NCBI RefSeq assembly: GCF_001307295.1
Contig: NZ_CP012700.1
Span: 1,181,001-1,245,000, forward strand
Source: Sphingopyxis macrogoltabida
GTDB lineage: Bacteria > Pseudomonadota > Alphaproteobacteria > Sphingomonadales > Sphingomonadaceae
Direction of reading: 5' to 3'
Length of the DNA: 64,000 nt
Shown here in pieces: positions 1 through 10,736 of the stretch. Every line of letters begins with the position of its first letter. Positions within the stretch are counted from its first letter, which is position 1. Both the position numbers and the translations under genes were made by a program. The notes below the pieces were generated by a model. That model did not search any database, had not been told where the DNA came from, and saw only the letters and a list, made by a program, of their open reading frames with translations.

Positions 1-146
1 CAAATGTCCGCCGGTTGAAGGTTGCGGAACGGAAGCCAGGTCGAACAGGGCGCTCGCGGGCGCGTTGATTGGCGCCGATGCGCCGCGAGGATGCGGCGAT
101 GACGATCATGTGAAAGGATAACGGGCTGGAACTGATTGCTGGGCTG

Positions 147-770
147 GTGGCGCCGGTCGCCACGATGATTGCCGCGATGATGACCGCCGCCAATCTTGGC
201 GCGCGTGTCACCGGCTGGGGGTTCGTCGTCTTCACGGTCGGCTCGATCGGCTGGTCGCTCGTCGGCCTCGGATCCGGTCAGACCAATCTCGTTGCGACCA
301 ATGTCTTCCTGACCCTCGTCAATCTTGTCGGCGTGTGGCGATGGCTCGGGCGGCAGCGCGGCTATGAGGATGGAGCGCGGTCGGCATCGAGGTCCAGCCG
401 GAAAAGCCCTGGTTCGAGCTTGTTTTCCGCCACCAGCCTGTCGGGCCTGCCGGTGAGCGATATGCGCGGAGAGACCGTAGGATCCTCGGTCGATGCGATG
501 ATCGAATGCGAAACCGGGCGGGTAAGCTATGTCGTCGTTGCGAGCGGCGGCCTTGGGGGGATCGAGGAGACGCTGCGCCCCGTCCCGCTCGCCAGCGTCG
601 ACTGCCATGCCGACGGGCTCATTCTCCTGGAGGCGAAATCGCAGTTCGAACGTCGCCCCGAACTCGGCGCGGGCGAGTGGCCGGCGCATGTGCCGGGTGC
701 GGATCGCCGGAAATCGGAAGCTTCGCGGCGTTCCGCCGTCGACAAGGAGGATGTGCATGCGACTGTTTAG
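147..770 (+). CDS. Membrane protein with PRC-barrel domain
   Basis: Residues 1-70 form two or three hydrophobic segments with small-residue-rich helices and end in a WRWLGRQ motif; residues about 95-150 (DMRGETVGSSVDAMIECETGRV) resemble a PRC-barrel, the fold found in ribosome maturation factors and photosynthetic reaction centre H subunits. The role is unknown; such membrane-anchored PRC proteins are common in stress regions of sphingomonads. The start is uncertain: the first GTG is used here, but the reading frame stays open and hydrophobic upstream to about 114, and an AAAGG at 113-117 would suit a non-canonical CTG at 126. The 3' end overlaps the next gene by 14 nt, implying co-translation. 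Position 1-146 holds no other gene that I can support. Confidence 0.65.
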   Translation: MAPVATMIAAMMTAANLGARVTGWGFVVFTVGSIGWSLVGLGSGQTNLVATNVFLTLVNLVGVWRWLGRQRGYEDGARSASRSSRKSPGSSLFSATSLSGLPVSDMRGETVGSSVDAMIECETGRVSYVVVASGGLGGIEETLRPVPLASVDCHADGLILLEAKSQFERRPELGAGEWPAHVPGADRRKSEASRRSAVDKEDVHATV

Positions 771-1413
771 GAACAACAGCCTCACTGTCGTTTTGCTGCT
801 GCTCTTTGGTGCCACCATCGTTGGTCAGTGGCTGACCGGCTGGCAAGTGGCGACTGCGGACGCGTTGCAACATGGCCGGGCAGCGACGTCGCTGATGAAT
901 TACACGCAAAGCCCGGAATTTCTGTCGAGCGTGTTCGAGAATTGGGAAAGCGAATTTCTGCAGATGTCGGCCTATGTCGTGCTGACCGCCATGCTCATCC
1001 AGCGCGGCTCGTCGGAATCGAAGGACCCCGACAGCCCGCCGCGCGACGCCGACCTCGCGGCGCAGGCATCGAAGCCGGGCGCGCCGGCCATCTTGCGCAA
1101 AGGCCGCCTCGCACGTGCGCTCTATGCCCGTTCGCTCGGCATCGCATTGTTCCTGCTCTTTCTCCTCTCCTTCGTGATGCACTGGACGCAAAGCGCGCGC
1201 GCTGCGGCTATCGAGGCGAAAGACCATGGCGAGGCCGCACTGTCGACGATCGCCTATCTTGGCGATCCGCAACTGTGGTTTGAATCCTTCCAGAACTGGC
1301 AAAGCGAATTTCTGTCGACCGCCGTGCTCGTGCTGCTTTCGATCTTTCTGCGTCAGAAGGAATCTCCCGAATCGAAGGCGGTTGCGGCTTCGCATGCGCA
1401 CACCGGCGACTGA
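757..1413 (+). CDS. DUF6766 family membrane protein
   Basis: A 218-residue protein with a start chosen because AAGGAGG (744-750) lies 6 nt before the ATG at 757; the ATG at 751 touches the Shine-Dalgarno. It contains two related halves: each has a membrane helix, a short extracytoplasmic loop ending in an FE(N/S)W(E/Q)SEFL motif (about residues 52-62 and 176-185), and a second helix followed by a charged ESK motif. The middle (about 85-120) is polar and basic. The family is conserved in soil proteobacteria but has no known function that I am aware of. It is likely co-transcribed with the PRC-barrel protein it overlaps. The duplicated architecture suggests a four-helix membrane protein made by tandem duplication. 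Confidence 0.75.
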   Translation: MRLFRNNSLTVVLLLLFGATIVGQWLTGWQVATADALQHGRAATSLMNYTQSPEFLSSVFENWESEFLQMSAYVVLTAMLIQRGSSESKDPDSPPRDADLAAQASKPGAPAILRKGRLARALYARSLGIALFLLFLLSFVMHWTQSARAAAIEAKDHGEAALSTIAYLGDPQLWFESFQNWQSEFLSTAVLVLLSIFLRQKESPESKAVAASHAHTGD

Positions 1414-1543
1414 CGATGTGGCGGGAAGCAAGAGAGATCGGCCGGCGGGCGCGATCTGAACCGAGACCATCGTAACGGGCATTCGCCGACAAGGTGCGGC
1501 GGCCGGCATTCCATCGCAGGCCTCACATCGCGGGTGCCGGTCT

Positions 1544-2158
1544 TTAAAGGTCGCCGGTCGCAGCAGCTGTGCCGGCCTGGCTCTCGATCTCATAATGGAT
1601 CGGTTTGAAACTGCCTCCGCAGCTGTCGTAAGCCGAACAGGCGGTGAGGCCGATCACTAGATCGCTCAGGGCGCGCAGCCGGATATAGTCGCCAGGTGCG
1701 GTCGGCGGCGGCAATACTTTGAGCGTTCCCTTTCCATCCAACGGGACATTCATGAAGATGTTGAAGGCAACCGGAATGGCGTCTTCGCCGATTCCAAAAG
1801 GGGCGAGGGCCGCGGCGAGGTTGCCGAAGCAGCCGCGGTGGACCGGCTTGTCGGCATAGAAATGGCGGAAGGTCGCCTCGCTGCACGGCGTCAGAAGAAA
1901 GTCATGCGTGCCGACGCCGTCCTCGACGATTTCGAGCATCGGGTTCGATCGGTTGGACCAGAGCCAGTTCCCCGTCGTGAGCCGGATCGTCTCTTCATAA
2001 TCGAAGGTGCGGCCGTTCGAGAGCGCTTCGCGGATATCGCCCTGCATGAAGGCGAGCAGGTCGCTCACCTGGCCGCCTTCGGGATCGATCACCCGCAAGA
2101 TATCGCCCTCGCGCAAGGAAAAGGCGGTGCCGCTGCGCGGCGCGATGTGTTGAATCAT
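1544..2158 (-). CDS. DUF1989 (urea carboxylase-associated) family protein
   Basis: A 204-residue cytoplasmic protein of the DUF1989 family, whose members are often next to urea carboxylase or aminomethyltransferase-like genes and are thought to bind metal. Visible family features are the early GDILRVIDPEGGQVSDLLAF block, TRSNPM-like SNPMLEIVEDG, a central FNIFMNV strand and the conserved C-terminal LTACSAYDSCGG motif with two cysteines that may ligate metal. The ATG at 2158 is chosen because homology begins there; the Shine-Dalgarno is weak (AAGGGCT). No urea carboxylase gene is present, so it stands alone, divergent from the response regulator. The substrate is unknown. Confidence 0.75.
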   Translation of the reverse strand: MIQHIAPRSGTAFSLREGDILRVIDPEGGQVSDLLAFMQGDIREALSNGRTFDYEETIRLTTGNWLWSNRSNPMLEIVEDGVGTHDFLLTPCSEATFRHFYADKPVHRGCFGNLAAALAPFGIGEDAIPVAFNIFMNVPLDGKGTLKVLPPPTAPGDYIRLRALSDLVIGLTACSAYDSCGGSFKPIHYEIESQAGTAAATGDL

Positions 2159-2383
2159 TGATTGGAGCCCTTGATGGGAGTCGTATGAAAGGCGGATCCG
2201 TCGTCTTTTATACGGATGGCGACGTCGAAAGCTGCGAACGTAAACGAAAGTGGGTAGGGAGCGACAATATCGGACGAACCGTGGGACGAATCGCGATCCC
2301 GGGCGTTGCTTCCCTGTCTGTGCCATATGGGGCACATGAGGTGCCGATCCGGCTTTGCGGTTTTGGGCCGCAAGGAGAATTTG

Positions 2384-2740
2384 ATGCCGGTCTCGCATAT
2401 ACTCGTCGTGGAGGACGATCCGCTGATTTTGATGATGGCTCTCGGCATCATCGAAGACGAGGGATATATCGTTCTCAAAGCGTCCGATGCCGACGAGGCC
2501 ATGGTCCTGCTTGAGCGGAGTTCCGAGATTGGCATCGTCTTTACCGATATCGAGATGCCCGGTTCGATGGACGGGCTGGAGCTCGCGACCTGCATTCGCG
2601 AGCGATGGCCCGATATCAAGATACTCGTGACCTCGGGCGGTGTGCGCGTTGGCGAAACGTCGCTCCCGCCGCAAGGGCAGTTCCTGCGCAAACCCTATAG
2701 CGCGAACGACCTTACCGCCAAAATCCTTGCGCTCCAGTGA
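2384..2740 (+). CDS. Single-domain response regulator (receiver only)
   Basis: A 118-residue CheY-like receiver. It has the acidic pair VVEDD near residues 9-12, the phospho-acceptor Asp55 in the VFTDIEMPG motif, a Thr/Ser-rich strand (LVTSGG) and the conserved Lys in LRKPYS near residue 104. There is no output domain, so it must act through protein contact, as in phosphorelays or general stress signalling (compare CpdR or FixJ-receiver types). The ATG at 2384 is preceded by AAGGAG at 6 nt; longer upstream readings lack a ribosome binding site. A GAF histidine kinase lies 127 nt downstream on the same strand and is a plausible partner. Confidence 0.85.
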   Translation: MPVSHILVVEDDPLILMMALGIIEDEGYIVLKASDADEAMVLLERSSEIGIVFTDIEMPGSMDGLELATCIRERWPDIKILVTSGGVRVGETSLPPQGQFLRKPYSANDLTAKILALQ

Positions 2741-2867
2741 CGCCGCCGCCCTCGAGGCTGCGCGGTGAACTGCTCATGGGCTTGGCGTTCGCGATTGACG
2801 CCGGCGCCCTGCTGCCGTCTAGGTCCATTTACAGCGCGACCACAACTCACTGAACGACGGAGGATGA

Positions 2868-4046
2868 GTGGAAATCGACCCGGCCAGCAGTGTCGAAGCG
2901 ATCCGCGCGATCGATGTCGTGCCTGCCATCCTCGATACCGTGTGCCGCGTGACGGGGATGGGCTTTGCCGCCATTGCCCGCGTTACCGAAGCGCGCTGGG
3001 TCGCGTGCAGCGTCAAGGACGACATTGCATTCGGCCTCGAACCGGGCGGCGAGTTGAAGCTCGAGACCACAATCTGCCACGAGATACGTGACAGCCGGCA
3101 GGCCGTGGTCATACCCGACGTCGCGAGGGACGCTGTCTACCGCAACCACCATACCCCCGCCCATTACGGGTTCCGCAGCTATATCTCCTTTCCGATCGTC
3201 CTTCGCGACGGGCGTTTTTTCGGAACCTTGTGTGCGATCGATCCCGAACCGCGCGATCTTGACCGGCCCGAGGTGGGCAACATCTTCCGGATGTTCGCCG
3301 ACCTGATCGGCTTTCATCTGGGCATGGGGCAGGAGCTGTCCGAAACGCAGGCGGATCTGGGTCGCGAGCGCCAGACCGGAATCCAGCGCGAGCAGTTCAT
3401 CGCCGTGCTGGGCCACGATCTTCGCAATCCGCTGGCGGCACTAGAGGCTGGGCTTTCCTTGATGAAGCGGGCGCCCGACCAGAAGCGGGCCGAATTCATC
3501 ATGTCGGCTATGCAGACGACGATCGACCGCATGAATGCCATGGTCGGCAATATCCTCGATTTCGCGCGCGGACGGCTGGTCGGCGATTTGCCGCTCCGCT
3601 TCAAGGCCGAGTCTGCGGAAGCGATCGTGACGCAGATCGTAAACGAACTGGCGATTGCCCATCCGGACCGAGAGATCGTCTTGCATTGCGATTCCGCTAC
3701 GCCGCTGATGTGCGACGCCCAGCGGATCGGCCAGCTCGTGTCCAATCTCGTCGGTAATGCGCTAACGCATGGCGAGCAGGGGACGCCGGTCGTCGTCGCG
3801 TGCCGCGAAAGCGACGACGAATTCACCTTGTCGGTCACGAACAATGGCCCCGAGATCCCGATGCAGGTGCGCGAAACATTGTTCCAGCCCTTCGAACAGG
3901 GCGCAGAATCGCACGCAAGCGGAAGCCTCGGCCTCGGCCTCTATATCGCCTCGACGATCGCCAAGGCGCATGGCGGCAGTCTGACAGTCCAGTCTTCGCC
4001 GACCGAAACGCGCTTTGCGTTTCGCATGAGTCTCGCGGCGACCTGA
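2868..4046 (+). CDS. GAF-domain sensor histidine kinase
   Basis: A 392-residue soluble kinase without membrane segments. An N-terminal GAF domain (about 15-155) contains the SYISFPIVLRDGRFFGTLCAID signature typical of GAF domains paired with phytochrome-like or stress kinases. A dimerisation domain carries His183 in LGHDLRNPLAAL, and the HATPase domain (about 275-390) has the N box (SNLVGNALTHG) and the GSLGLGLYIAS G box. The start is GTG with GGAGG 4 nt upstream. It probably autophosphorylates at His183 in response to a cytoplasmic cue sensed by GAF. The receiver gene upstream is its likely target; the pairing is inferred from adjacency only. Confidence 0.88.
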   Translation: MEIDPASSVEAIRAIDVVPAILDTVCRVTGMGFAAIARVTEARWVACSVKDDIAFGLEPGGELKLETTICHEIRDSRQAVVIPDVARDAVYRNHHTPAHYGFRSYISFPIVLRDGRFFGTLCAIDPEPRDLDRPEVGNIFRMFADLIGFHLGMGQELSETQADLGRERQTGIQREQFIAVLGHDLRNPLAALEAGLSLMKRAPDQKRAEFIMSAMQTTIDRMNAMVGNILDFARGRLVGDLPLRFKAESAEAIVTQIVNELAIAHPDREIVLHCDSATPLMCDAQRIGQLVSNLVGNALTHGEQGTPVVVACRESDDEFTLSVTNNGPEIPMQVRETLFQPFEQGAESHASGSLGLGLYIASTIAKAHGGSLTVQSSPTETRFAFRMSLAAT

Positions 4047-4098
4047 CATAGCATGTCGCTCCTGAAAGCCTGGGCCGCGCTAAACTTTGGCTGGCGGC

Positions 4099-4230
4099 TC
4101 AACAGTTGCCTTTGACGCCGTCGACACAGTCTCCGGCGGATTCGACATCCCGTCCGGCGCCCTTGACCGTATTGCAGGCCGAAAGAACCAGCATCGAACT
4201 GATTGCGAATATTGTCAGAAGCTTCTTCAT
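4099..4230 (-). CDS. Entericidin-like small lipoprotein (43 aa)
   Basis: A short gene with a clear lipoprotein signal: MKKLLTIFAISSMLVLSAC, with the lipobox LSAC giving a mature lipid-modified Cys19, followed by NTVKGAGRDVESAGD and a C-terminal pair of cysteines (DCVDGVKGNC). This is the entericidin A/B layout (small, basic or neutral, GxGxDVxxAGxAI-like core). The start has GGAG 8 nt upstream. Entericidins sit in the cell envelope and are induced by stress and stationary phase. An imperfect general-stress promoter lies 45-70 nt upstream (see 4275-4299). It is convergent with the histidine kinase gene. Confidence 0.8.
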   Translation of the reverse strand: MKKLLTIFAISSMLVLSACNTVKGAGRDVESAGDCVDGVKGNC

Positions 4231-4274
4231 TCACTTTCTCCGACAGCGAAGGCGAATTGCCCTCTGCCGGGGAT

Positions 4275-4299
4275 TACGGTCTCCAGAGCGAATTGTTCC
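4275..4299 (-). promoter_or_regulatory. Candidate EcfG-type general stress promoter of the lipoprotein gene
   Basis: On the minus strand GGAAC (4299-4295), a 16-nt spacer and CGTA (4278-4275) approximate the alphaproteobacterial EcfG consensus (GGAAC, 16-17 nt, CGTT) with one mismatch, 45 nt before the start codon. A similar match on the opposite strand at 4542-4566 has no gene behind it, so chance is a real alternative. Confidence 0.3.
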
Positions 4300-4608
4300 G
4301 CGGGGCCTGCTGCCCGGAGCCAGGACGTTCGAATGGGCCGACAGATCGGCGAGGCCTGCAATCGGGAAACACCGGGACTGCCACCCTCGGAAAGATTCGC
4401 TTTGCAATCAGCAGATATTTGTCGAGGTTCGTTGCCGACCCGCCCGTCGACCGGTTGCAAAAACCCTGCAGGCACTGACCGGCGTCCGATCATCTGCTCG
4501 TGCGGCGATTTTTCCGGGCCGCCGGAAAATTTCGCGTGAATGGAACCGCTTGGGAATATCCGCGTATCTACGCCGAGCTTCAAAACACGAAGGATTGAAC
4601 GCTTTCTA
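4300..4608. other. Gene-free stretch between the lipoprotein and AsmA genes
   Basis: I see no coding sequence with a plausible start, codon pattern or homology here on either strand. The stretch is slightly less GC-rich than its flanks. It may hold upstream control sequence for the lipoprotein gene. Confidence 0.5.
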
Positions 4609-4632
4609 CCGGGCCGCGCGTGCGCGGTCCGG
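4609..4632 (-). terminator. Strong GC hairpin just after asmA-like gene
   Basis: An 11-bp stem with one G-T wobble and a 2-nt apical gap (arms 4609-4619 and 4622-4632) begins 2 nt after the stop codon of the AsmA gene. There is no T tract after it on the minus strand, so it could be a transcript-stabilising 3' end hairpin instead of a true intrinsic terminator. Confidence 0.45.
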
Positions 4633-4633
4633 A

Positions 4634-6559
4634 CTAGCGTAGCGCTGCCTGCGTCAGCGCCTTGCAATTGGCCGCCGAAGGAGGCGGAGCTTCGGCTTTT
4701 TTGCCGTCGCTCTTTCGCAGGCCCAGAGCACTGCCGATCGAACGGCCGATCGATCCGATGATGCCCTTGCCGGAACCCTTGCCTTTAGCCGGTTGGCTCT
4801 CGACGGTGATCGAGGGGGCCGAGAAGGTGCCTCCGACCCGCAACGGGTCGACGAGCTTCAGGACAGGCTTGTCTTTCGACGCTCCGACTACCGTCAGCGC
4901 GACCGTTTCGCCGTCGAGGTTGATCTGTCCACGGCCGCTGCCGCGCGACACGGCGGTCGCGATCAGGAACGGTGCGGGCCGAAGAACGCCATTTTTGGCA
5001 TCGAAGGCAATGATCGCGCAGGTAAGCGGGGTCATCGCGTCATCGTCGCCGAGCTTCTGGCCGATGGCACCGCCCAGATCCTGGCCGAGCACGAAGGCGG
5101 CGGCCCGGTTCATCGAGCCGCGGCTGGCGGTAAAGGCGATCTTGCCCGACCCGTTGCCGAAAGCCTCGCGGATCGTCGTCCCGTGGCCCGTTATCCGGAC
5201 GAGGCCCTGCACCGCGCCACGGATCATGTCGGGCTGACCGACCAGCGTTTCGAGCAGCGCGCCCTCGACCCTGAGTTCGGTCGAGAAGGTCGGCATGGGC
5301 TTCGTGGAATCGACCTTCACCCAGCCGGTCATGCGCCCGGAGTCGAGCTTGGCGACGGCATTCTCGAGCTTGAGGACACGGTGATCGAGCGTGAGATTGC
5401 CCTTCAGGCTCCGGAAGGCCGATCCGCCCTCGACGAGGAGCCGGGCGATGGAGAATCGAATGATGCCGTCGGTCGGTCCCATCCGGCTGAGATCGATCCG
5501 CGTGTCGGGAATGACGCGCTTGCCGATCCGTGCCTCTTTGGCGCGCGCTGCAGCCAGCCCCGCATCGTCGGCGAGGTCGTCGAAATCGAACTGCGGCGCA
5601 TCGATCGTCGCATCGATCTTCGTGCGGCCGTCGCGTTTCAGGACCGTCGCTTTTGCGTTGATCCGCGAGCGGCCGATCGTGCCGTTCAGCCGGTCGATGA
5701 ACCAGTCCTCGCCGACGTGGCGCACCCAACCGGCGAGATCGATATCCTGCGTTCCGAACAGGCCGGCCTCGATGACATGGTCGAGCTTCTTGAGGCTGGT
5801 GCCCCTCGCCGTCATCTTCATCGTCATGTCGCGGAAGTTGAGTGGGCCGGCGGTTGTGCCGGTTGCGGTGAGGTCGAGAACAGCGGAGGCGAGGTTTGCA
5901 GAAAAGGGCCAGGCATCGCTTGTGCCTTGACCCGTTACCGGCTTGCCGCGCGCCGTGAGGCGAGCGGGCGCTCCGTCGAAGCTGCCCGCGGCGTCGACCG
6001 CGAGGCCGGTGGCGCCGTTGGCGGTGATCGTGCCCGCAATGTCGAGTCGGCGCTTCGCATCGCGCAGTGTGAAGCGGCCCTTGTCGATCAGCAGGCGATC
6101 GAGAGATGGCGCATCATTGCCCGGCGACGATTTCTTGTCGGGGCGTCCCGCCCAATTGCTGTTGCCTTTGGCGTCGCGCACGAGCGCGACATCGAGGCCC
6201 GTGACGTTGATCGACCGCGGATGGGCGTTGCCGGTCATGACATCGAAGATCGACAGGTGTGCGCTGGCGCGGACGATTTTCAGGAAATCGCCTTTGCCGG
6301 CCCATGCCGGTTGTGCGATCCGCAGGTCGTTCACGACAATCTCGGGGGTGAAGGAAAAGATGCTCGTTCGTGACAGCGCGCCGATCGTAACCGGCGCGCC
6401 GAACTCGGCCGAAAGCCGGCGCTCGGCGACGCCCTTCAACAGCCCGACGGGAAAAGCGGCGGCCGCAAGCACCACGGCGACGATTGCAATGACGATAGCC
6501 CCGACGGCGATTTTTGCCTTTTTGGGAAAGCGACTGCGCGGAGTGTCTGCTGTCGCCAT
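4634..6559 (-). CDS. AsmA family protein
   Basis: A 641-residue inner-membrane-anchored protein with one N-terminal helix (about residues 15-40) and a long periplasmic region. The start of the periplasmic part (RRLSAEFGAPVTIG, then SFTPEIVVNDLRIAQPAW) and the C-terminal part (ITGHGTTIREAFGNGSGKIAFTASRG, then INLDGETVALTVVG) are typical AsmA and AsmA_2 domains. AsmA-like proteins are bridge-type repeating beta-groove proteins linked to phospholipid transfer to the outer membrane and to porin assembly. Length is normal for the family. It is transcribed alone and ends in a strong hairpin. Confidence 0.88.
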   Translation of the reverse strand: MATADTPRSRFPKKAKIAVGAIVIAIVAVVLAAAAFPVGLLKGVAERRLSAEFGAPVTIGALSRTSIFSFTPEIVVNDLRIAQPAWAGKGDFLKIVRASAHLSIFDVMTGNAHPRSINVTGLDVALVRDAKGNSNWAGRPDKKSSPGNDAPSLDRLLIDKGRFTLRDAKRRLDIAGTITANGATGLAVDAAGSFDGAPARLTARGKPVTGQGTSDAWPFSANLASAVLDLTATGTTAGPLNFRDMTMKMTARGTSLKKLDHVIEAGLFGTQDIDLAGWVRHVGEDWFIDRLNGTIGRSRINAKATVLKRDGRTKIDATIDAPQFDFDDLADDAGLAAARAKEARIGKRVIPDTRIDLSRMGPTDGIIRFSIARLLVEGGSAFRSLKGNLTLDHRVLKLENAVAKLDSGRMTGWVKVDSTKPMPTFSTELRVEGALLETLVGQPDMIRGAVQGLVRITGHGTTIREAFGNGSGKIAFTASRGSMNRAAAFVLGQDLGGAIGQKLGDDDAMTPLTCAIIAFDAKNGVLRPAPFLIATAVSRGSGRGQINLDGETVALTVVGASKDKPVLKLVDPLRVGGTFSAPSITVESQPAKGKGSGKGIIGSIGRSIGSALGLRKSDGKKAEAPPPSAANCKALTQAALR

Positions 6560-6812
6560 TCGCCGTCATTCTCCCTGCTTGCCGATCGTCAAATCCCGTT
6601 CGCCGCGAAACGTTCCTGTGCGTAGCCCACATCTAACGCGAGGAGACTTGATCCAGGTTAGTGTGTGACCAATGCTGCCGCGCTACGCGAGCAGCGCTGC
6701 GGCGAGGGGGGATGCGTTCGACCCGCGCATGATCTCGTCGCGGCACCTCTTCCGACATATCGCCAAATCGCCGTCACGCGCATCCAGTTGACGGAAGCTG
6801 CGTTCTCGAACG

Positions 6813-7538
6813 ATGAGATGGCGGATCGGAACAGCAGGGTGGAGCATCGCGTCGCAATATGCCGACCGGTTTCCGGATGCGGGCTTTGCGCTCGAACGCT
6901 ATGCGCACCGCTTTTCGTGCGTAGAGATCAATTCCTCCTTTTACCGCTCGCATCGTCCCGCCACCTGGACGCGGTGGGCGGCGATCGTACCCGAGGACTT
7001 TCGCTTTGCGGTGAAAGTGCCGCGCACGATCACGCATGAACGCCGCCTTCGCGATTGCGGTGACTTGATTGCGCGTTTCGTCGATGAGATCGCCGGGCTG
7101 GGGCCGAAGCTCGGCGTCCTGCTCGTTCAGTTGCCACCCAATCTGACGCTCGATGTCGAAGTGGCCGAGCGCTTCTTTACCGAGCTTGGAGCCTCGACAT
7201 CCGCTCGTATCGCCTGCGAGCCGCGCCATGCGAGCTGGTTCGAACCCGGCGCTGGGCGCCTGCTGGCGACGCGCGAAGTCGCGCGCGTCGCCGCCGATCC
7301 GGCGCGCGTCCCTGCGGCCGGGGTGCCGGGCGGCTGGCGCGGGCTCTCCTATTGGCGCCTCCACGGATCGCCGACCATATATCGTTCGCCTTATGGCGCC
7401 GAGCGGCTCAGAGGTTATGCAACGCTGATCGAGCGCGAGGGCCAGGGAGAGGCACCAGCATGGTGCATTTTCGACAACACTGCCGCGATGGCGGCGATGG
7501 GTGACGCGTTTGAACTTGTTTCGCAGGTGTCGCGCTGA
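6813..7538 (+). CDS. DUF72 (YecE-like) family protein
   Basis: A 241-residue protein beginning WRIGTAGWSI, the DUF72 signature, followed by FSCVEINSSFYRSHRP and a C-terminal FDNTA motif; the YSYWRLHGSP-like segment (LSYWRLHGSPTIYRSPY) also matches. DUF72 proteins adopt a TIM-barrel-like fold and are of unknown activity, often next to redox or Fe-S related genes. The stop codon overlaps the start of the next gene (TGATG), so the two are translationally coupled. No promoter was recognised in the 250 nt upstream. Confidence 0.85.
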   Translation: MRWRIGTAGWSIASQYADRFPDAGFALERYAHRFSCVEINSSFYRSHRPATWTRWAAIVPEDFRFAVKVPRTITHERRLRDCGDLIARFVDEIAGLGPKLGVLLVQLPPNLTLDVEVAERFFTELGASTSARIACEPRHASWFEPGAGRLLATREVARVAADPARVPAAGVPGGWRGLSYWRLHGSPTIYRSPYGAERLRGYATLIEREGQGEAPAWCIFDNTAAMAAMGDAFELVSQVSR

Positions 7539-8497
7539 TGGAGACGGAACAGCGTGCGGACGGCGACATGATAGATGTTCTGATCGTGGGCGCGGGCCCC
7601 GCCGGTCTTGCGGCCGGCTTGTATATCGCACGCTATAGGCGCCGAGTCCGGATCGTGCACGACGGCAGTTCGCGCGCGCTCTGGGTCCCGCGCTCGCGCA
7701 ACGTTCCGGGCTTTCCTGATGGGATCATCGGGGCCGATCTCATCGCGCGCATGACCGACCACGCCATGCGTTACGGCGCCGAGATTGCCGAGGGGAAAGT
7801 TGTCGAAATCGCGCGGCGAGACGACGAGGGCGGCTTTCGCGCAATCCTCGAAGGCGGTGCGATCATCGACGCGCGCGGACTGATCCTCGCGACCGGCGTC
7901 GACACCAATCTGGCTCAGCTCGACAGCGGCGATCATGGGGCGGCCGTGCGCAGCGGCGTGCTGCGCTATTGCCCGATCTGCGACGGATTTGAGCATAGCG
8001 ACGAACGGATCGCGGTCCTCGGCTCCGACCTTCATGGCGCGGCCGAGGCGATGTTCCTGCGGCAATATTCGAGCGATGTCACGCTCATCCCGAAATGGCA
8101 GGTAGCGCTCACCGACGCGCAGCGCAGCGAACTGGCGGCGAGCGGCGTCGATGTCCTCGAAGGCCGGGTGATGCGCCTCGACGCGACGAAGGACGCGATG
8201 CTCGTCGCAATCGAGGGCGAAGCCGCGCCGCGCCGGTTCGATACGCTCTATCCGGCGTTCGGATCGACGCCGCGCAGCGAACTCGCCGCGATGCTGGGGC
8301 CGTGGACCGACCCCAATGGCTGCATCCCGTTCAGCGCTTTTTCGGACGGACTGCTTCCCGGCGTTTATGCCGCGGGCGACGTCCTTGAAGGTCTCGACCA
8401 GATCAGCGTCGCGACGGGGCAGGGCGCGATGGCGGCGACGCGGCTCCACAACTGGCTCCGCGAACAGGAGGGGCATGTGATGGCGGACCAGAAATAG
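7538..8497 (+). CDS. Thioredoxin-reductase-like FAD/NAD(P) oxidoreductase
   Basis: A 319-residue flavoprotein with an N-terminal FAD-binding GAGPAGLAAGLYIAR motif, a CPICDG redox-active disulphide (CxxC, about residues 147-150) in the position used by bacterial thioredoxin reductase, a weak second dinucleotide motif (VLGSDLHGAAEAM) and a C-terminal GVYAAGDV block. The second Rossmann motif lacks the usual GxGxxA spacing (Gly-Ser-Asp-Leu-His-Gly), so NADPH preference may be altered. The protein is one of the several sphingomonad paralogues of TrxB and may reduce a dedicated partner. Coupling with the DUF72 gene and proximity to catalase suggest a role in oxidative stress. Confidence 0.85.
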   Translation: METEQRADGDMIDVLIVGAGPAGLAAGLYIARYRRRVRIVHDGSSRALWVPRSRNVPGFPDGIIGADLIARMTDHAMRYGAEIAEGKVVEIARRDDEGGFRAILEGGAIIDARGLILATGVDTNLAQLDSGDHGAAVRSGVLRYCPICDGFEHSDERIAVLGSDLHGAAEAMFLRQYSSDVTLIPKWQVALTDAQRSELAASGVDVLEGRVMRLDATKDAMLVAIEGEAAPRRFDTLYPAFGSTPRSELAAMLGPWTDPNGCIPFSAFSDGLLPGVYAAGDVLEGLDQISVATGQGAMAATRLHNWLREQEGHVMADQK

Positions 8498-8579
8498 GAC
8501 AGAATGCGGGCGCGCCGCGAAACCTAAGGGCGAGCGGGGGGTTGAAGATGCAATTCCCTCGAAATCCAAGGAACCGACC

Positions 8580-10727
<2,148 letters not shown>

Positions 10728-10736
10728 TCGCCCGTC

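Noticed and set aside
2864..3091. ATG at 2864 as start of a gene overlapping the histidine kinase
   Set aside because: Frame is a shadow; the GTG at 2868 gives the GAF kinase with full domains.
4542..4566. GGAAC-N16-CGTA on the plus strand resembling a general stress promoter
   Set aside because: No plus-strand gene follows for over 2 kb; probably chance.
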